Positions 1 through 9,782 of a DNA stretch of 56,432 nt are shown here, in pieces. How positions within the stretch are numbered: the first letter of the stretch is position 1; each line of letters begins with the position of its first letter. The stretch comes from an uncultured Anaerofilum sp. (GTDB lineage: Bacteria > Bacillota > Clostridia > Oscillospirales > Ruminococcaceae). A model generated the notes under the pieces. It was not told the origin of the DNA, searched no databases, and saw only the letters and a program-made list of their open reading frames with translations. The translations under genes and the position numbers were made by a program. The stretch spans positions 1-56,432 of the forward strand of contig CALWZC010000017.1 of NCBI GenBank assembly GCA_944385935.1. The letters run 5' to 3'.

Positions 1-66
1 GTTAAGCTCGGTCGTGCCGAAGATACTTGGCTGGAGACGGCCCGGGAAAATAGGTAGGTGCCGGCT
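1..66 (+). rRNA. rrf: 5S ribosomal RNA, 3' part (truncated by window edge)
   Basis: The first 66 bases match the 3' half of a bacterial 5S rRNA: the GTTAAGCTC segment, the CCGAAGATACTTGG loop and the GGAGACGGCCCGGGAAAATAG arm are in canonical order, and the closing GGTGCCGGC is the 3' strand of helix I. The 5' half lies outside the window, so this is the tail of an rRNA operon that ends here. A terminator follows. Confidence 0.9.
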
Positions 67-88
67 TTCTTTTTTATATGTAATTTTT

Positions 89-121
89 AAAGACCTATGC
101 AAATCTGCATGGGTCTTTTTT
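89..121 (+). terminator. Terminator of the rRNA operon
   Basis: AAAGACC-ATGCA pairs with TGCAT-GGGTCTTT around a short loop and is followed by a T-run, about 25 bases after the 5S 3' end. It is a standard intrinsic terminator for the operon entering from the left. Confidence 0.85.
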
Positions 122-207
122 GTGTTTAAAAGTATGTACAAAAATTTCATAAAAATATATGATTAACCAACAAAAAATATGGTTTTTATAATAAAATACT
201 GCAAAAA

Positions 208-263
208 TTGACAATTCATATCCAAAATAACTTATATAATACATAATTTTTTCATAGTATAAT
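208..263 (+). promoter_or_regulatory. Candidate sigma-A promoter region of the lyase gene
   Basis: TTGACA at 208-213 has an AT-rich -10 (TTATAT, 232-237) 18 bases downstream. A second perfect TATAAT at 258-263 lacks a clear -35. Both lie upstream of the lyase start at 320 in a very AT-rich stretch (120-319) that holds no gene. Confidence 0.45.
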
Positions 264-319
264 TGGAGTTGCGAAAAAACTAAATGGTATATTTTCATAA
301 AAATGAGGAGGACTTTTTT

Positions 320-3300
320 ATGACAAGCAACTGGAAAAATCGATGGGTTGCTTTGGCATTGGCAACAACTATGACAGCTACAACAGTAGCAGCACCTGTG
401 GCTTATGCAGCTGAGAGTAGTAGTGCAACTGAAAGCAGCAGCGTAACTGGAAGCAGCAGCGTAACTGGAAGCAGTAGCGTAACTGGAAGCAGTAGCGTAA
501 CTGAAAGCAGTAGCGTAACTGAAAGCAGTAGCGTAACTGAAAGTAGCAGTGTAGCTGAAAGTAACAGCACAGTTGAAAATACTGTTACTGAAAATCAAGT
601 TGTTGCATTAGAAGGCAACTGGAATGAAAATAGTATTTGGAAAGATGGCTTTGAAGAAACTAAAGTTTCTACCAATGGAAATATAAAAACATATTGGAAA
701 AATGCTACTGTCCCGGTGAATTGGGAAAATATCTGGGTAGCTGCGGCTCCTTCTTCTGCCGAGAAAATGTATTTTGAAGTAGTTACTGACCAAAAGGTGG
801 AAGGGAAAAACGCTGTTCATTTGTATAGCGAGGACAAGGCTGGCCGTTTGGATATTTTTACAACATTTTCTGGGTTGGATTACAGCAAAAACTATATTTT
901 GCAAATGAAGGTTAAAGCAGAAAATGTTTCTGGAACTGGTTTCTATGTGCGTGCACAGGTTGGTGAAAAAGGAAACAAGGCTTTGCCATTGGGTTCAAAA
1001 GTAACCGGAACCAGTGATTGGCAGACCTATCAAATTCCTTTGAAAAACTTGGCAGAAGTTGCAGGGGACAATTCTGGTGTAATGAAGGTAGAATTGTTTG
1101 CAGAATATATGACTGGTGATGTATGGGTAGACCAAGTAGAAGTTGTGGAAGACTACACACTTTCTATGAATCAACCCGATGCTGTGATGAAAGAAGGCGA
1201 GACCCTGCAACTGCAAGTAACTTCTAGCAATGAAGCTACTGACCTTAGCAAATTGCAGTGGACTTCTTCCAATGAATCTGTAGCAACTGTGGATTCTACC
1301 GGAAAAGTAACCGCTTTGACTCTTGGCACAACAGAAATTTCTGCAAAATTGGACGATGCTCATATCGCAGTATGTAAGGTGACAGTAAGCGACCCAGACA
1401 AAGAGGAAGTTTACTACCAAGCTATGCGAGATAAGTGGACAGAGCGATTGACCGGAAATAGCTATTGGGCAGGAGATGCTACCAGTCAAGAATATAAAAA
1501 TATCCTTGCAGAACTGGATACAACTGTAGACGAGATTTTACCTTTGTTAAAAACTGATGGTGGTAATGTCCTATTTAGTGATTTGGAGTTGAAACTCCCC
1601 AGCAATGTAAATACTACCAATTCGGATGACAGTGTCGACTTTGCCACAACAGTGGAGAGAATTCAAACCTTAGCAAAAGCATGGGCATCTAAGGGAAGTA
1701 AATACTACCAAAATACAGATTTAAAAGACAAAATTCTGTATTCCATGGATTGGTTCTATACCAACTGGTACAATGAAAACCTAGATAATAAAGGAATGTT
1801 CGGAAACTGGTTCCATTGGTGGATTGGTATTCCTCAAAATCTCTCTGGTGCAATTATTCTTATGCACGACGAAATGAGCAAGGAACTGCTAGAAAAAGAA
1901 GCCGCAGTTTTGGCACATTTTAATGAAGACCCCAGCTATGTTTACAAAGTAAAAGGTGTTGGCGGCGGAAAGATGGATATGACTGGTGCCAATTTGGCAG
2001 ATACCAGTTTAGTTTCTATTCTTCGTGGAGCAGCTTGCGGCGATGCTGTTGCAGTTGCCAATGGAGTGAAGTATTTTGACCAGATTGCACAAGTAGTTTC
2101 TAAGGGTGAGGGAATTTATCCCGATGGCTCTTTTATCCAACATACCAATTTGGCATATACTGGCGGATACGGTTCCACCTTGTTGAATGGTGCTGAAAAA
2201 CTGTTGTATATGACAACAGATACAGCATGGCAGCTTTCTCAACAACAGTTGTCAGGAATTTACAACTGGATTTGGGATGGCATTCGTCCCCTGTATGCAG
2301 ATGGTGCTATGTTTGAGATGGTCAGCGGTCGTGGCATTGCTCGTCCCAGTCGCAGCGACTACACCACTGGACGAGCATTGTTAGCAGCTATTGTCTTGTT
2401 GGCAGAAAGTGCTCCCGAAGATATGAAGGGGCAAATCCAAAGTTTTGCAAAATCCCAACTTATGCAGGGAGCTGCATACATGGGTGAACAGCAATATTAC
2501 TCTGGCATGAATGCTTCTGCTATGATGGCAGCACTTTCCATTGTGAAAAATGATGCAATTTCCCCAGTAGATAACGTAAACTATGCAAAGGCTTTCGGCG
2601 CAATGGATAAGGCTGTAGCACATAGTGAACGGTTTAGTTTGGGAATTAGCATGGCATCCAGCCGCACCGGACGTTTCGAATATGGCAACAGCGAAAACAA
2701 AACTGGCTGGCATCAGTCTGATGGAGCAACCTATATTTACAATGGCGATTCCGCACAATATGCAGATAACTACTGGAATACAGTAGACCCTCACCGTTTG
2801 GCAGGTACCACCACAGACCACAGTCAGTGGCAACTGAAGGATTGGGGCAACTATCCCGGCAATGCCAATTATGTGGGTGGTGCAACCTTGGGCCAATATG
2901 GTGCATTCGCCATGAACTTCAAAAACTACTCTGCTGCCGAAAACCCCAACCTAACCGCTAAAAAAACATGGTTTGTATTTGATGATGAAGTAGTAGCTTT
3001 AGGTGCTGGTATTCAAGGCATTGACCCCAGTCGCACCACCGAAACCATTGTAGAAAACAAAAAAGTAAAAGATGATGCTTCTAACCAACTGCTCATTGAT
3101 GGAAAGGCTTACAATAGCCAAAACAATGTGGAGAGTGTAGAGCAAAATGTACAATGGGCATGGCTGGAGGGAAATAAAGCCCAAGACAGCATGGGATATT
3201 ATTTCCCTACAGGCAGCGATATTACTGTAAAGAAAGAAGCACGAACTGGAAGTTGGAAAGATATCAATGGTTCTGCTGGTATCAGCGAAGATACTGTTAC

Positions 3301-6300
3301 TAAAAACTATGTAAGCCTTGCTGTAGAACATGGTCAGTTGACCGAGGCAAAGAATAGCTTTGCTTATGAAAATTATAATTATGTTTTGTTGCCGGGAAAA
3401 ACCAGCGAAGAAGTAAAAACCTATGCCGAAAACCCCGATATTGAGGTATTGGCAAATGGTGCTTTTGTACAGGCTGCACGGGATAACCGTACCAATGTAA
3501 GCAGCTATGTATTCTGGGAGCAAAGCAAAAATCAATCTGTTCGTGTAGGTAATGTAGAATCTGACTATGGCACTGTTGTAGTAAAAGACAACAAAGACGC
3601 CAACACTATGGAGATTGCTGTTTCCAGCCCCTTGCAGAACAAAGACCAAGTAAAGGTTCGCATTTATGGGGACAATATGCAGCTTGTAGAGGCTCAGGAA
3701 GGCATTACAGTAGAAACCGACAAATACGGTGCCATTATTACTGTAAACACAAAAGGCGATTTGGGCACAACCCATACCCTTACCCTAAGCTATGCAGACC
3801 CCACACCAGAGCTATTGGCTGCCTATGAAAAGGTTCGTGATGATTATCGGGATGGATTGACCGGAAATAAAATGCCGAACAAACAAGACCCCCAATATCT
3901 CTCCATGATGGAAGGCTATGACACAGCTGCAAAAGAAGCATGGGATTCTTTGGTAAAGGATGCCAATCGTACCACTTTGTGGGAAGATTTGGATATGACC
4001 CTAGATTACATCAACAAGGGCAGCAATAACAACGATAGTGCCGATTTCCGCACCGCCACCGAGCGCATTCGTGCTATGGCTTTGGCGTATGCTTCGGAGG
4101 GAAGCACCTACTATAAAAATCCTGAACTATTCAAAGATATTGTAGCTGCTCTGGAATATGTATTGCAGACCTATCCCACCAATCTGCAAGATAAAGTATA
4201 TGGCAACTGGTGGACTTGGGCCATTGGTGTTCCAAAGGATTTGGTAGAAACTGCAATCCTGCTTTATAGCGATTTACAGCCCGAAATGGTACAAGACCTG
4301 TACACCTATATTGATACTGTTTTGCCTGCTGCAGAATATTGCTGGATGCGTTCTTCTCGCCCCTATCTCTATACCAGTACTGCTGCAAATACCATGGATA
4401 TGGGTGTTATTACTGCTCTAAATGGTGCTTTGGGTAATAATAGTTTGGGCTTGTATATGGCCTCCGATGCTCTACCCATTATGATGAAATATGTTACCAG
4501 CGGTGACGGTTTCTATGCAGATGGTTCCTTCAAGCAGCATGGTACCATGGCATATACCGGCGGATATGGTGCTGATGCTATTCGTGGTGTAGCAAAAATT
4601 GCTTCCATCACTACTGGCACTCCTTGGGAATGCACCGAGGCAGACCCCAACATGGTATATGAGTGGATTATGGAAGGCTTCCGCCCCTTGTTTGCACAAG
4701 GTGCTATGATGGAAATGGTGGTAGGCCGTCAGATTTCCCGCTATAACCGCAATGACATTACCACTGCTCGCTATATTATGGATGCTATTTTGTCTTTGGC
4801 AAATAATGCCCCTGCACAATACAAGGATGAACTTTTGTCCTTTGCAAAGACACAGGCAAAACTAGGCATTGAGTATGACCCATCTATCTATTATGGCGGC
4901 CGTTTGTCCTTCAATTCCCTCATTACCCTGAAAAAATTGTTGGCAGATGACAGTATCCCAGAGTATAGCAAGGAATATGTGAAAATCTTTGGACAAATGG
5001 ACAAAGCAACCGTACAAAACCCCCAATTTGGTTTGGGAATTAGTATGTATTCCAGCCGTACAGCAAATGCCGAGTGTGGTAATAGCGAAAACTACAAAGG
5101 TTGGTATACGTCCGATGGAGCTTTGTTCCTGTATAATGGTGACCAAGCACAATATGCCCACGAGTTCTGGCCTACAGTGGATATGACCCGTCTGGCTGGT
5201 ATTACTACCAATCATGTTACAGGAGATTTGGGCAACTTCTCCACACACCTCAGTAGCAAAGACTGGGTAGGCGGTTCCACTGCCGGGGAAAAATTTGCCT
5301 CCATTGGTATGGACTTTGAGGCTCAATTCTCTGACCTCACCGCCAAAAAATCTTGGTTTGCATTTGGTGACCAGATTGTTGCTCTGGGTGCTGACATTAC
5401 CAGCACAGAGGGAGATTATACCGAAACTGTTGTAGAAAACCGCAAAATTAAGGAAGACGCCTCCAACAAGGTTTTGGTAGATGGCAAAGAAGCGGTTGCC
5501 AATCTGGGCGACAAAGAAACTATTTCTGCAAATTGGGCATGGTTGGAAGCAAACGACCAAGGCACCAGCATTGGATATTACTTCCCAACCACAACAGAAA
5601 TTACCTTGACCCGTCAGCAAAACAGCGGAAAATGGCAGGATATCAATCAGTCCTCCAACATGATAAATGAGGACACTGAAAAAGAATTGACCCACAATTA
5701 TGCCACCATTGCTGTGGAACATGGCACAAAACCCCAAGGGGAAAGCTATAGTTATGTATTGCTGCCCGGCCGCAGTCAAGAGCAGATGGAGCAATATGCC
5801 CAAGAAAATGGCATTGAGGTTCTGTCCAATACAGGTGCTTTGCAGGCTGCCGCAGATACAAAACAAGGTGTTATGGGCTTGAACTTCTGGCAGGCTGGAA
5901 CCTTTGCAATGCCTACCGAGCAAAAAGCTCTGCCCCAAGGCATTACCCAAATTTCCACCGATGCCCCTGCCTCTGTTACTATCTATAATCAGGCAGGACA
6001 ACTGGAAATTGGTATTTCTGACCCCACACAAAAATCCGCTTCCATTACTCTGCGTTTGGAGGGTAAAAACCTCTCTGTAGGCACAATGCCAGAAAACATC
6101 ACAGCAGTTGCTGATGAAGCAGGCGTTACTTTAATTGTAAACACCGAAAATGCCTATGGTGCAACCTTTACAGCCCAAGTGGAGGATAAGGGAGCAGCAG
6201 TGGCAGCTTTGGTAGAACAAGTTGCTGGATTTATGGAAGCAACTCTTACTACAGATAATATGATTCAAGCAGTGGCATTGTTGGAGCAGATGAAAGCCGT

Positions 6301-7234
6301 AGACCCTGCTTTGATAAGTGGTGAACTGGCAGAACAATTTGCAATGCTGATGGAGCAACTGGAAACTGTACTTGCTGATATGGAAGCTGTCAATACAGTG
6401 GTAGAGCCTTTGCAGCAGGTAGCAGAGGTAACATCTGCAAATGTACAGCAGGTTGAGGAAATGTTGAAAGCAGTGGATGCCTTGACTGATACACAAAAAT
6501 CTCTGCTCTCTGCCCAACAGAAAACCCTAGTAGACAATGTGCGGAAGATGCTGGAGGACTATAACAATCAGGAGCTAGAACCTACACCAGAACCTACTCC
6601 TGAACCCACTCCCGACCCTGAAACAACCCCCAATCCTCCTCAGCCAACCCCAGCCCCCACTCCAGCCCCCGAAACTCCCCAGCAACCCCAAGAGGACAAA
6701 CAGGAACAATATTGGATGGGCGTTTTGGTCTCTATCCAAGGAGCAGCAAAGGGAGCAAAACTTACCAGTGATTGCTCTGAGGCAACCTATGTGCCTGGTT
6801 ATATCATCACTGCAATTAAGGACAAGGGTGTGACTTTGGTACTAACCCATAAGGGTACACAGATGACCTTGACCGCTGCAAGCCTTGCCAACGCCAATGG
6901 TTCCTACAACTATACTATCCAAGATTTGGTTGGATTGTTGGTAAAAACCGGAGGTTCCGGCTCTGTGGTTGTAAAAGAAACCTATGGTGGACAACCTGTT
7001 GAACAAAAACCCAGCAGCCCTGTTGACCAGGATACATCTAACAAAGCACCAGATAACAAGCAACCAGAAGCCCAGAAACAGCCCACTGTGCCCAACTCTC
7101 AGGTACAAACCAAAGGAGAAAGCAAACTTGGCTTTGTGGCATCTGTGCTCGCCATTGGTGCAGCAGCAACTGGCGTGGTTGTATTGGCAGCAAAGGAATT
7201 TATCCGCCGTCGAAAGAATCATCAAGACCAGTAA
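320..7234 (+). CDS. Secreted tandem polysaccharide lyase family 8 protein (hyaluronate/chondroitin/xanthan-lyase type)
   Basis: This 2304-residue surface enzyme is predicted to cleave uronic-acid polysaccharides by beta-elimination. The start at 320 is set by GAGGAGG just upstream; an in-frame ATG at 284 has no ribosome site. In order: signal peptide ending near AYAAES; Ser/Val/Thr repeats (~31-85); a beta-sandwich, carbohydrate-binding-like region (~90-275); a BIG2 Ig-like domain (~275-355); PL8 module 1 (~362-1158); PL8 module 2 (~1160-1950); a helical region; a PTPEPTP linker (~2087-2127); a C-terminal membrane helix (~2271-2290) with an RRRK tail. Module 1 has N558, H608 and Y617; module 2 has N1357, H1407 and Y1416. 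In both the spacing of 50 and 9 residues equals that of pneumococcal hyaluronate lyase (N349/H399/Y408, from memory), and both keep the downstream GR-x-(I)-x-R motif. The exact substrate cannot be read from the sequence. Confidence 0.93.
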   Translation: MTSNWKNRWVALALATTMTATTVAAPVAYAAESSSATESSSVTGSSSVTGSSSVTGSSSVTESSSVTESSSVTESSSVAESNSTVENTVTENQVVALEGNWNENSIWKDGFEETKVSTNGNIKTYWKNATVPVNWENIWVAAAPSSAEKMYFEVVTDQKVEGKNAVHLYSEDKAGRLDIFTTFSGLDYSKNYILQMKVKAENVSGTGFYVRAQVGEKGNKALPLGSKVTGTSDWQTYQIPLKNLAEVAGDNSGVMKVELFAEYMTGDVWVDQVEVVEDYTLSMNQPDAVMKEGETLQLQVTSSNEATDLSKLQWTSSNESVATVDSTGKVTALTLGTTEISAKLDDAHIAVCKVTVSDPDKEEVYYQAMRDKWTERLTGNSYWAGDATSQEYKNILAELDTTVDEILPLLKTDGGNVLFSDLELKLPSNVNTTNSDDSVDFATTVERIQTLAKAWASKGSKYYQNTDLKDKILYSMDWFYTNWYNENLDNKGMFGNWFHWWIGIPQNLSGAIILMHDEMSKELLEKEAAVLAHFNEDPSYVYKVKGVGGGKMDMTGANLADTSLVSILRGAACGDAVAVANGVKYFDQIAQVVSKGEGIYPDGSFIQHTNLAYTGGYGSTLLNGAEKLLYMTTDTAWQLSQQQLSGIYNWIWDGIRPLYADGAMFEMVSGRGIARPSRSDYTTGRALLAAIVLLAESAPEDMKGQIQSFAKSQLMQGAAYMGEQQYYSGMNASAMMAALSIVKNDAISPVDNVNYAKAFGAMDKAVAHSERFSLGISMASSRTGRFEYGNSENKTGWHQSDGATYIYNGDSAQYADNYWNTVDPHRLAGTTTDHSQWQLKDWGNYPGNANYVGGATLGQYGAFAMNFKNYSAAENPNLTAKKTWFVFDDEVVALGAGIQGIDPSRTTETIVENKKVKDDASNQLLIDGKAYNSQNNVESVEQNVQWAWLEGNKAQDSMGYYFPTGSDITVKKEARTGSWKDINGSAGISEDTVTKNYVSLAVEHGQLTEAKNSFAYENYNYVLLPGKTSEEVKTYAENPDIEVLANGAFVQAARDNRTNVSSYVFWEQSKNQSVRVGNVESDYGTVVVKDNKDANTMEIAVSSPLQNKDQVKVRIYGDNMQLVEAQEGITVETDKYGAIITVNTKGDLGTTHTLTLSYADPTPELLAAYEKVRDDYRDGLTGNKMPNKQDPQYLSMMEGYDTAAKEAWDSLVKDANRTTLWEDLDMTLDYINKGSNNNDSADFRTATERIRAMALAYASEGSTYYKNPELFKDIVAALEYVLQTYPTNLQDKVYGNWWTWAIGVPKDLVETAILLYSDLQPEMVQDLYTYIDTVLPAAEYCWMRSSRPYLYTSTAANTMDMGVITALNGALGNNSLGLYMASDALPIMMKYVTSGDGFYADGSFKQHGTMAYTGGYGADAIRGVAKIASITTGTPWECTEADPNMVYEWIMEGFRPLFAQGAMMEMVVGRQISRYNRNDITTARYIMDAILSLANNAPAQYKDELLSFAKTQAKLGIEYDPSIYYGGRLSFNSLITLKKLLADDSIPEYSKEYVKIFGQMDKATVQNPQFGLGISMYSSRTANAECGNSENYKGWYTSDGALFLYNGDQAQYAHEFWPTVDMTRLAGITTNHVTGDLGNFSTHLSSKDWVGGSTAGEKFASIGMDFEAQFSDLTAKKSWFAFGDQIVALGADITSTEGDYTETVVENRKIKEDASNKVLVDGKEAVANLGDKETISANWAWLEANDQGTSIGYYFPTTTEITLTRQQNSGKWQDINQSSNMINEDTEKELTHNYATIAVEHGTKPQGESYSYVLLPGRSQEQMEQYAQENGIEVLSNTGALQAAADTKQGVMGLNFWQAGTFAMPTEQKALPQGITQISTDAPASVTIYNQAGQLEIGISDPTQKSASITLRLEGKNLSVGTMPENITAVADEAGVTLIVNTENAYGATFTAQVEDKGAAVAALVEQVAGFMEATLTTDNMIQAVALLEQMKAVDPALISGELAEQFAMLMEQLETVLADMEAVNTVVEPLQQVAEVTSANVQQVEEMLKAVDALTDTQKSLLSAQQKTLVDNVRKMLEDYNNQELEPTPEPTPEPTPDPETTPNPPQPTPAPTPAPETPQQPQEDKQEQYWMGVLVSIQGAAKGAKLTSDCSEATYVPGYIITAIKDKGVTLVLTHKGTQMTLTAASLANANGSYNYTIQDLVGLLVKTGGSGSVVVKETYGGQPVEQKPSSPVDQDTSNKAPDNKQPEAQKQPTVPNSQVQTKGESKLGFVASVLAIGAAATGVVVLAAKEFIRRRKNHQDQ
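410..580 (+). repeat. 18-bp tandem repeat encoding S-S-S-V-T-[G/E]
   Basis: About nine copies of an 18-base unit (variants of GGAAGCAGCAGCGTAACT) sit just after the signal peptide of the lyase. They encode a Ser/Thr-rich stalk. Copies differ mostly at third positions, so the array could change length by slippage. Confidence 0.85.
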
Positions 7235-7242
7235 TATGAACA

Positions 7243-7286
7243 TTGTACTGTTTTCTCTGTTATGCACAATAGGGAAAACAGTACAA
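7243..7286 (+). repeat. Inverted repeat after the lyase gene
   Basis: TTGTACTGTTTTC.. and ..GAAAACAGTACAA form a near-perfect arm pair around a ~13-base loop, 8 bases after the lyase stop. There is no T-run after it. It may stabilise the 3' end of the lyase mRNA upstream of the true terminator. Confidence 0.6.
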
Positions 7287-7327
7287 CCAAAAAGTTTCCT
7301 CTCTTTTTATCCAAAATCATTCCAAAC

Positions 7328-7366
7328 AAAAAGACGATTTTCCCTCATAGGAAAATCGTCTTTTTG
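7328..7366. terminator. Bidirectional terminator between lyase and M3 peptidase
   Basis: AAAAAGACGATTTTCC pairs perfectly with GGAAAATCGTCTTTTT around a 6-base loop. A-runs and T-runs on both sides make it work for the plus-strand lyase and the minus-strand peptidase, which converge here. Confidence 0.9.
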
Positions 7367-7381
7367 TGTTGAATATTTCCT

Positions 7382-9073
7382 TTACTGGTTCAAAGGATGG
7401 GAAGCAATCCAATTTGCAACGTCCTTGGCAACAGGTGCCAAAGAACCATTTTCAAAGGGAACCGCAAATCCTGCCGACTCTACCAAACCAGCATAGGTTT
7501 TGGTGCCGCCTTTTTCCACTAAAGCCAGATAGCGTTTCCATGCATCGTCGGTATCTTTCAGCCATGCAGCAAAGAATTGCAAAGCCACAGTTTGTGCTAG
7601 GCAGTAATCAATATAATAGAAGGGCATTTCATAAATGTGCAGTTGACGCTGCCAGCCAGCACCACGACTATAGAAGGGCAGTTTATCAAAATCAATCCAA
7701 GGACGGTACTTTTTCTCCAGCTCCACCCAAGCTTCATTTCGCTGTGCAGGGGTCATATCAGGATTGCCGTAAACAATGTGCTGGAATTCGTCTACCATAC
7801 AACCGTATGGGATAAAGAACAGAGCATCCTCAGCGTGTGCCAGCTCATATTTGGGGGTATCTTCCTCAAAGAAGTAATGATGGAAGGGGCCAGTGAGGAA
7901 TTCCATACTCATGGAATGAATTTCACAGCTTTCCAAGCCGGGCATCATTAACTCACTGGGCAGATTGTTCTGAAAAGCGGTATATGCTGCAAAAGCATGG
8001 CCTGCCTCATGGGTGAGAACATCCACGTCGCCACTGGTTCCATTGAAGTTGGAGAAGATAAAGGGGCAGCGATAATCTGCAATTTCGGTGCAGTATCCAC
8101 CGGGAGCCTTGCCGGGACGGGACAATACATCAAACAAATCATTGTCCATCATCATATCAATGAAACTGGAGGTTTCGGGGCTAAGATTGTGATACATCTC
8201 TTTTCCGGCTGCTAAAATTTCCTCTGGTGTGCCGTGGGGAACAGCATTTCCATCTACAAATTCCACAGTTAAATCATGGAATTTTGCATCAGATATGCCA
8301 ATTCGGTGTAGCTTGCGCTCCATTGCCTTGGCAGCCAAAGGCACTACATCTTCTACTACCTGACGGCGGAAGTTTTCTACCTCCTTTTGACCATAGCCCA
8401 GTCGCTCCATGCGGAGATAGCCCAGAGGGATATAATTTTCATAACCCATCAGTTTTGCCTGTTGGGTACGATTTTTTACCATTTTGTCGTAGATTTCATC
8501 CAGTTTTTGCTGGTTTTCATCAAAGAATTTTCCCTCTGCCTCAAAAGCAGCACGGCGGATATTCCGGTCTGGGCTTTGCTTATAAGGGCCAAGCTGTGCT
8601 ACACTTAGCTCTTTTCCATCAAAGGGAATACGAGCAGAAGCATACAGCTTTTCATATTCGGTGCTAAGGGCGTTTTCCTCCTGCCGCAAAGCCAAAACCT
8701 CAGGGATAGAGCTTTTTACAAGCACTTCCATCTTTTCCAGCAAAATAGCACCGAAACGGTCTGCCAAAGCGGATTTAGCAGGGTTTGCCAACACCGCACG
8801 ATAAAAATCCAATACAGCATCATGGAACAAGGGGCCGTTTTGGTCAAAAAAGTTTTGCTCATCATCATAGAATTTGTCTTCGGTATTGCAGGTGTGGCGA
8901 ATGGAAGCCAAATTCTGTGCAGTGGAATAGCTGGATTTCAGCTTGCAATGGGTTTCGTACAGTTCCAATATACCGGCAGCATCCGCAGTGGCAACTTTCT
9001 CGGTCAACTGACGGTACTCTGCTAACAGTTCATCCAAATTGGGACGGCTGTAGGGCATGTCCTGAAATTTCAT
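7382..9073 (-). CDS. M3 family oligoendopeptidase
   Basis: A cytosolic zinc metallopeptidase of 563 residues that degrades short peptides, of the clostridial M3 oligoendopeptidase type (PepF-like). The zinc motif HEAGH is present with ligands H355 and H359 and catalytic E356. A Glu-rich segment (ESCEIHSMSMEF) about 25 residues later supplies the third ligand. The length is normal for the family. The start at 9073 is chosen because AAGGAG lies 8 bases upstream; a GTG at 9082 would overlap that site. There is no signal peptide. The gene stands alone between two terminators. The family is certain; the peptide preference is not known. Confidence 0.93.
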   Translation of the reverse strand: MKFQDMPYSRPNLDELLAEYRQLTEKVATADAAGILELYETHCKLKSSYSTAQNLASIRHTCNTEDKFYDDEQNFFDQNGPLFHDAVLDFYRAVLANPAKSALADRFGAILLEKMEVLVKSSIPEVLALRQEENALSTEYEKLYASARIPFDGKELSVAQLGPYKQSPDRNIRRAAFEAEGKFFDENQQKLDEIYDKMVKNRTQQAKLMGYENYIPLGYLRMERLGYGQKEVENFRRQVVEDVVPLAAKAMERKLHRIGISDAKFHDLTVEFVDGNAVPHGTPEEILAAGKEMYHNLSPETSSFIDMMMDNDLFDVLSRPGKAPGGYCTEIADYRCPFIFSNFNGTSGDVDVLTHEAGHAFAAYTAFQNNLPSELMMPGLESCEIHSMSMEFLTGPFHHYFFEEDTPKYELAHAEDALFFIPYGCMVDEFQHIVYGNPDMTPAQRNEAWVELEKKYRPWIDFDKLPFYSRGAGWQRQLHIYEMPFYYIDYCLAQTVALQFFAAWLKDTDDAWKRYLALVEKGGTKTYAGLVESAGFAVPFENGSLAPVAKDVANWIASHPLNQ

Positions 9074-9122
9074 AAACAACACTCCTTTTGTATAGTTTGT
9101 TTTCTATGGGCACTATTATAAC

Positions 9123-9157
9123 AAAAAATCAGCGGGATGTATACCGTCATCCCGCTG
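9123..9157 (-). terminator. Terminator of folT
   Basis: On the minus strand CAGCGGGATG pairs with CATCCCGCTG around a short loop and is followed by ATTTTTTG. It sits about 40 bases after the folT stop codon. Confidence 0.85.
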
Positions 9158-9194
9158 TAAAATATCTTGCAAATATTGCTGGTTGATGTGCAAT

Positions 9195-9758
9195 TTATCG
9201 ATGAATAAAAGCATTTTTAAAAAGTTTGTCCACCAGTTTGGCACAGACAAGCAACAACAATGCCTCTGGAAAAAGCAGCAAAAGATTTTTCCACACCGAC
9301 AAAACAAGGCTTGCGATGGTGTACCCTTTGCCGAAATATACCAATTTCCATACACTGTTTAGTCCAATGTTTAACACAAGGCTAATGGTAAGGCGACCAG
9401 CCAAGCACCGCCAAAAGCTGAGTTTCTCTTTATAAAGGAAACAGCCCCATACAACTCCTGCCAAAATAGCGGTGATAGTAAAGCCAGGGAAGTAGGCTCC
9501 CCCGCCGGGATTTACCAGCCATCCCAAAATATCACTGGAAGCCCCTGCCATCATTGCCACAGAAGGGCCAAAAAGCATACCCACCATGGCATTTGCCAAA
9601 AATCCTACCCCAATACGCAGGTCAGGGGTAAGCTGTATCCGTAGATTCAGCAGGTCTAAGGTAACATTCAGTGCCACAAACATAGCAGTGACAGCCAGTG
9701 TGCGAGTGTTGCGAATGCTGTGGGCAGATGTAGAAAATTTTTCCGCCAGTTTTTTCAT
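9195..9758 (-). CDS. folT: ECF transporter S component, folate family (FolT)
   Basis: This is the substrate-binding membrane subunit of an energy-coupling-factor importer for folates, which would dock onto a shared EcfAA'T module encoded elsewhere. The protein has 187 residues and about six hydrophobic helices. It carries the family-typical GVGFLANAMVGMLFGP and DILGWLVNPGGGAYFPGFT segments. The start at 9758 is fixed by GGGAGG a few bases upstream; the reading frame runs open further upstream but only through leader RNA. The assignment is strengthened by the tetrahydrofolate riboswitch in its leader. Transport of a related pteridine is the main alternative. Confidence 0.92.
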   Translation of the reverse strand: MKKLAEKFSTSAHSIRNTRTLAVTAMFVALNVTLDLLNLRIQLTPDLRIGVGFLANAMVGMLFGPSVAMMAGASSDILGWLVNPGGGAYFPGFTITAILAGVVWGCFLYKEKLSFWRCLAGRLTISLVLNIGLNSVWKLVYFGKGYTIASLVLSVWKNLLLLFPEALLLLVCAKLVDKLFKNAFIHR

Positions 9759-9782
9759 AAAAAAATACCTCCCTTTGCATCT

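Noticed and set aside
95-598. Minus-strand frame with SYATA repeats at the start of the window
   Set aside because: It is the antisense reading of the Ser/Val/Thr repeat of the lyase and overlaps its signal peptide.
4862-6031. 389-codon open frame on the minus strand inside the lyase gene
   Set aside because: It lies wholly antisense to a well-supported PL8 module, has no ribosome site and an unnatural Cys/His-rich composition. Other long antisense frames in the same gene (2999-3775, 2381-2896) fail for the same reasons.
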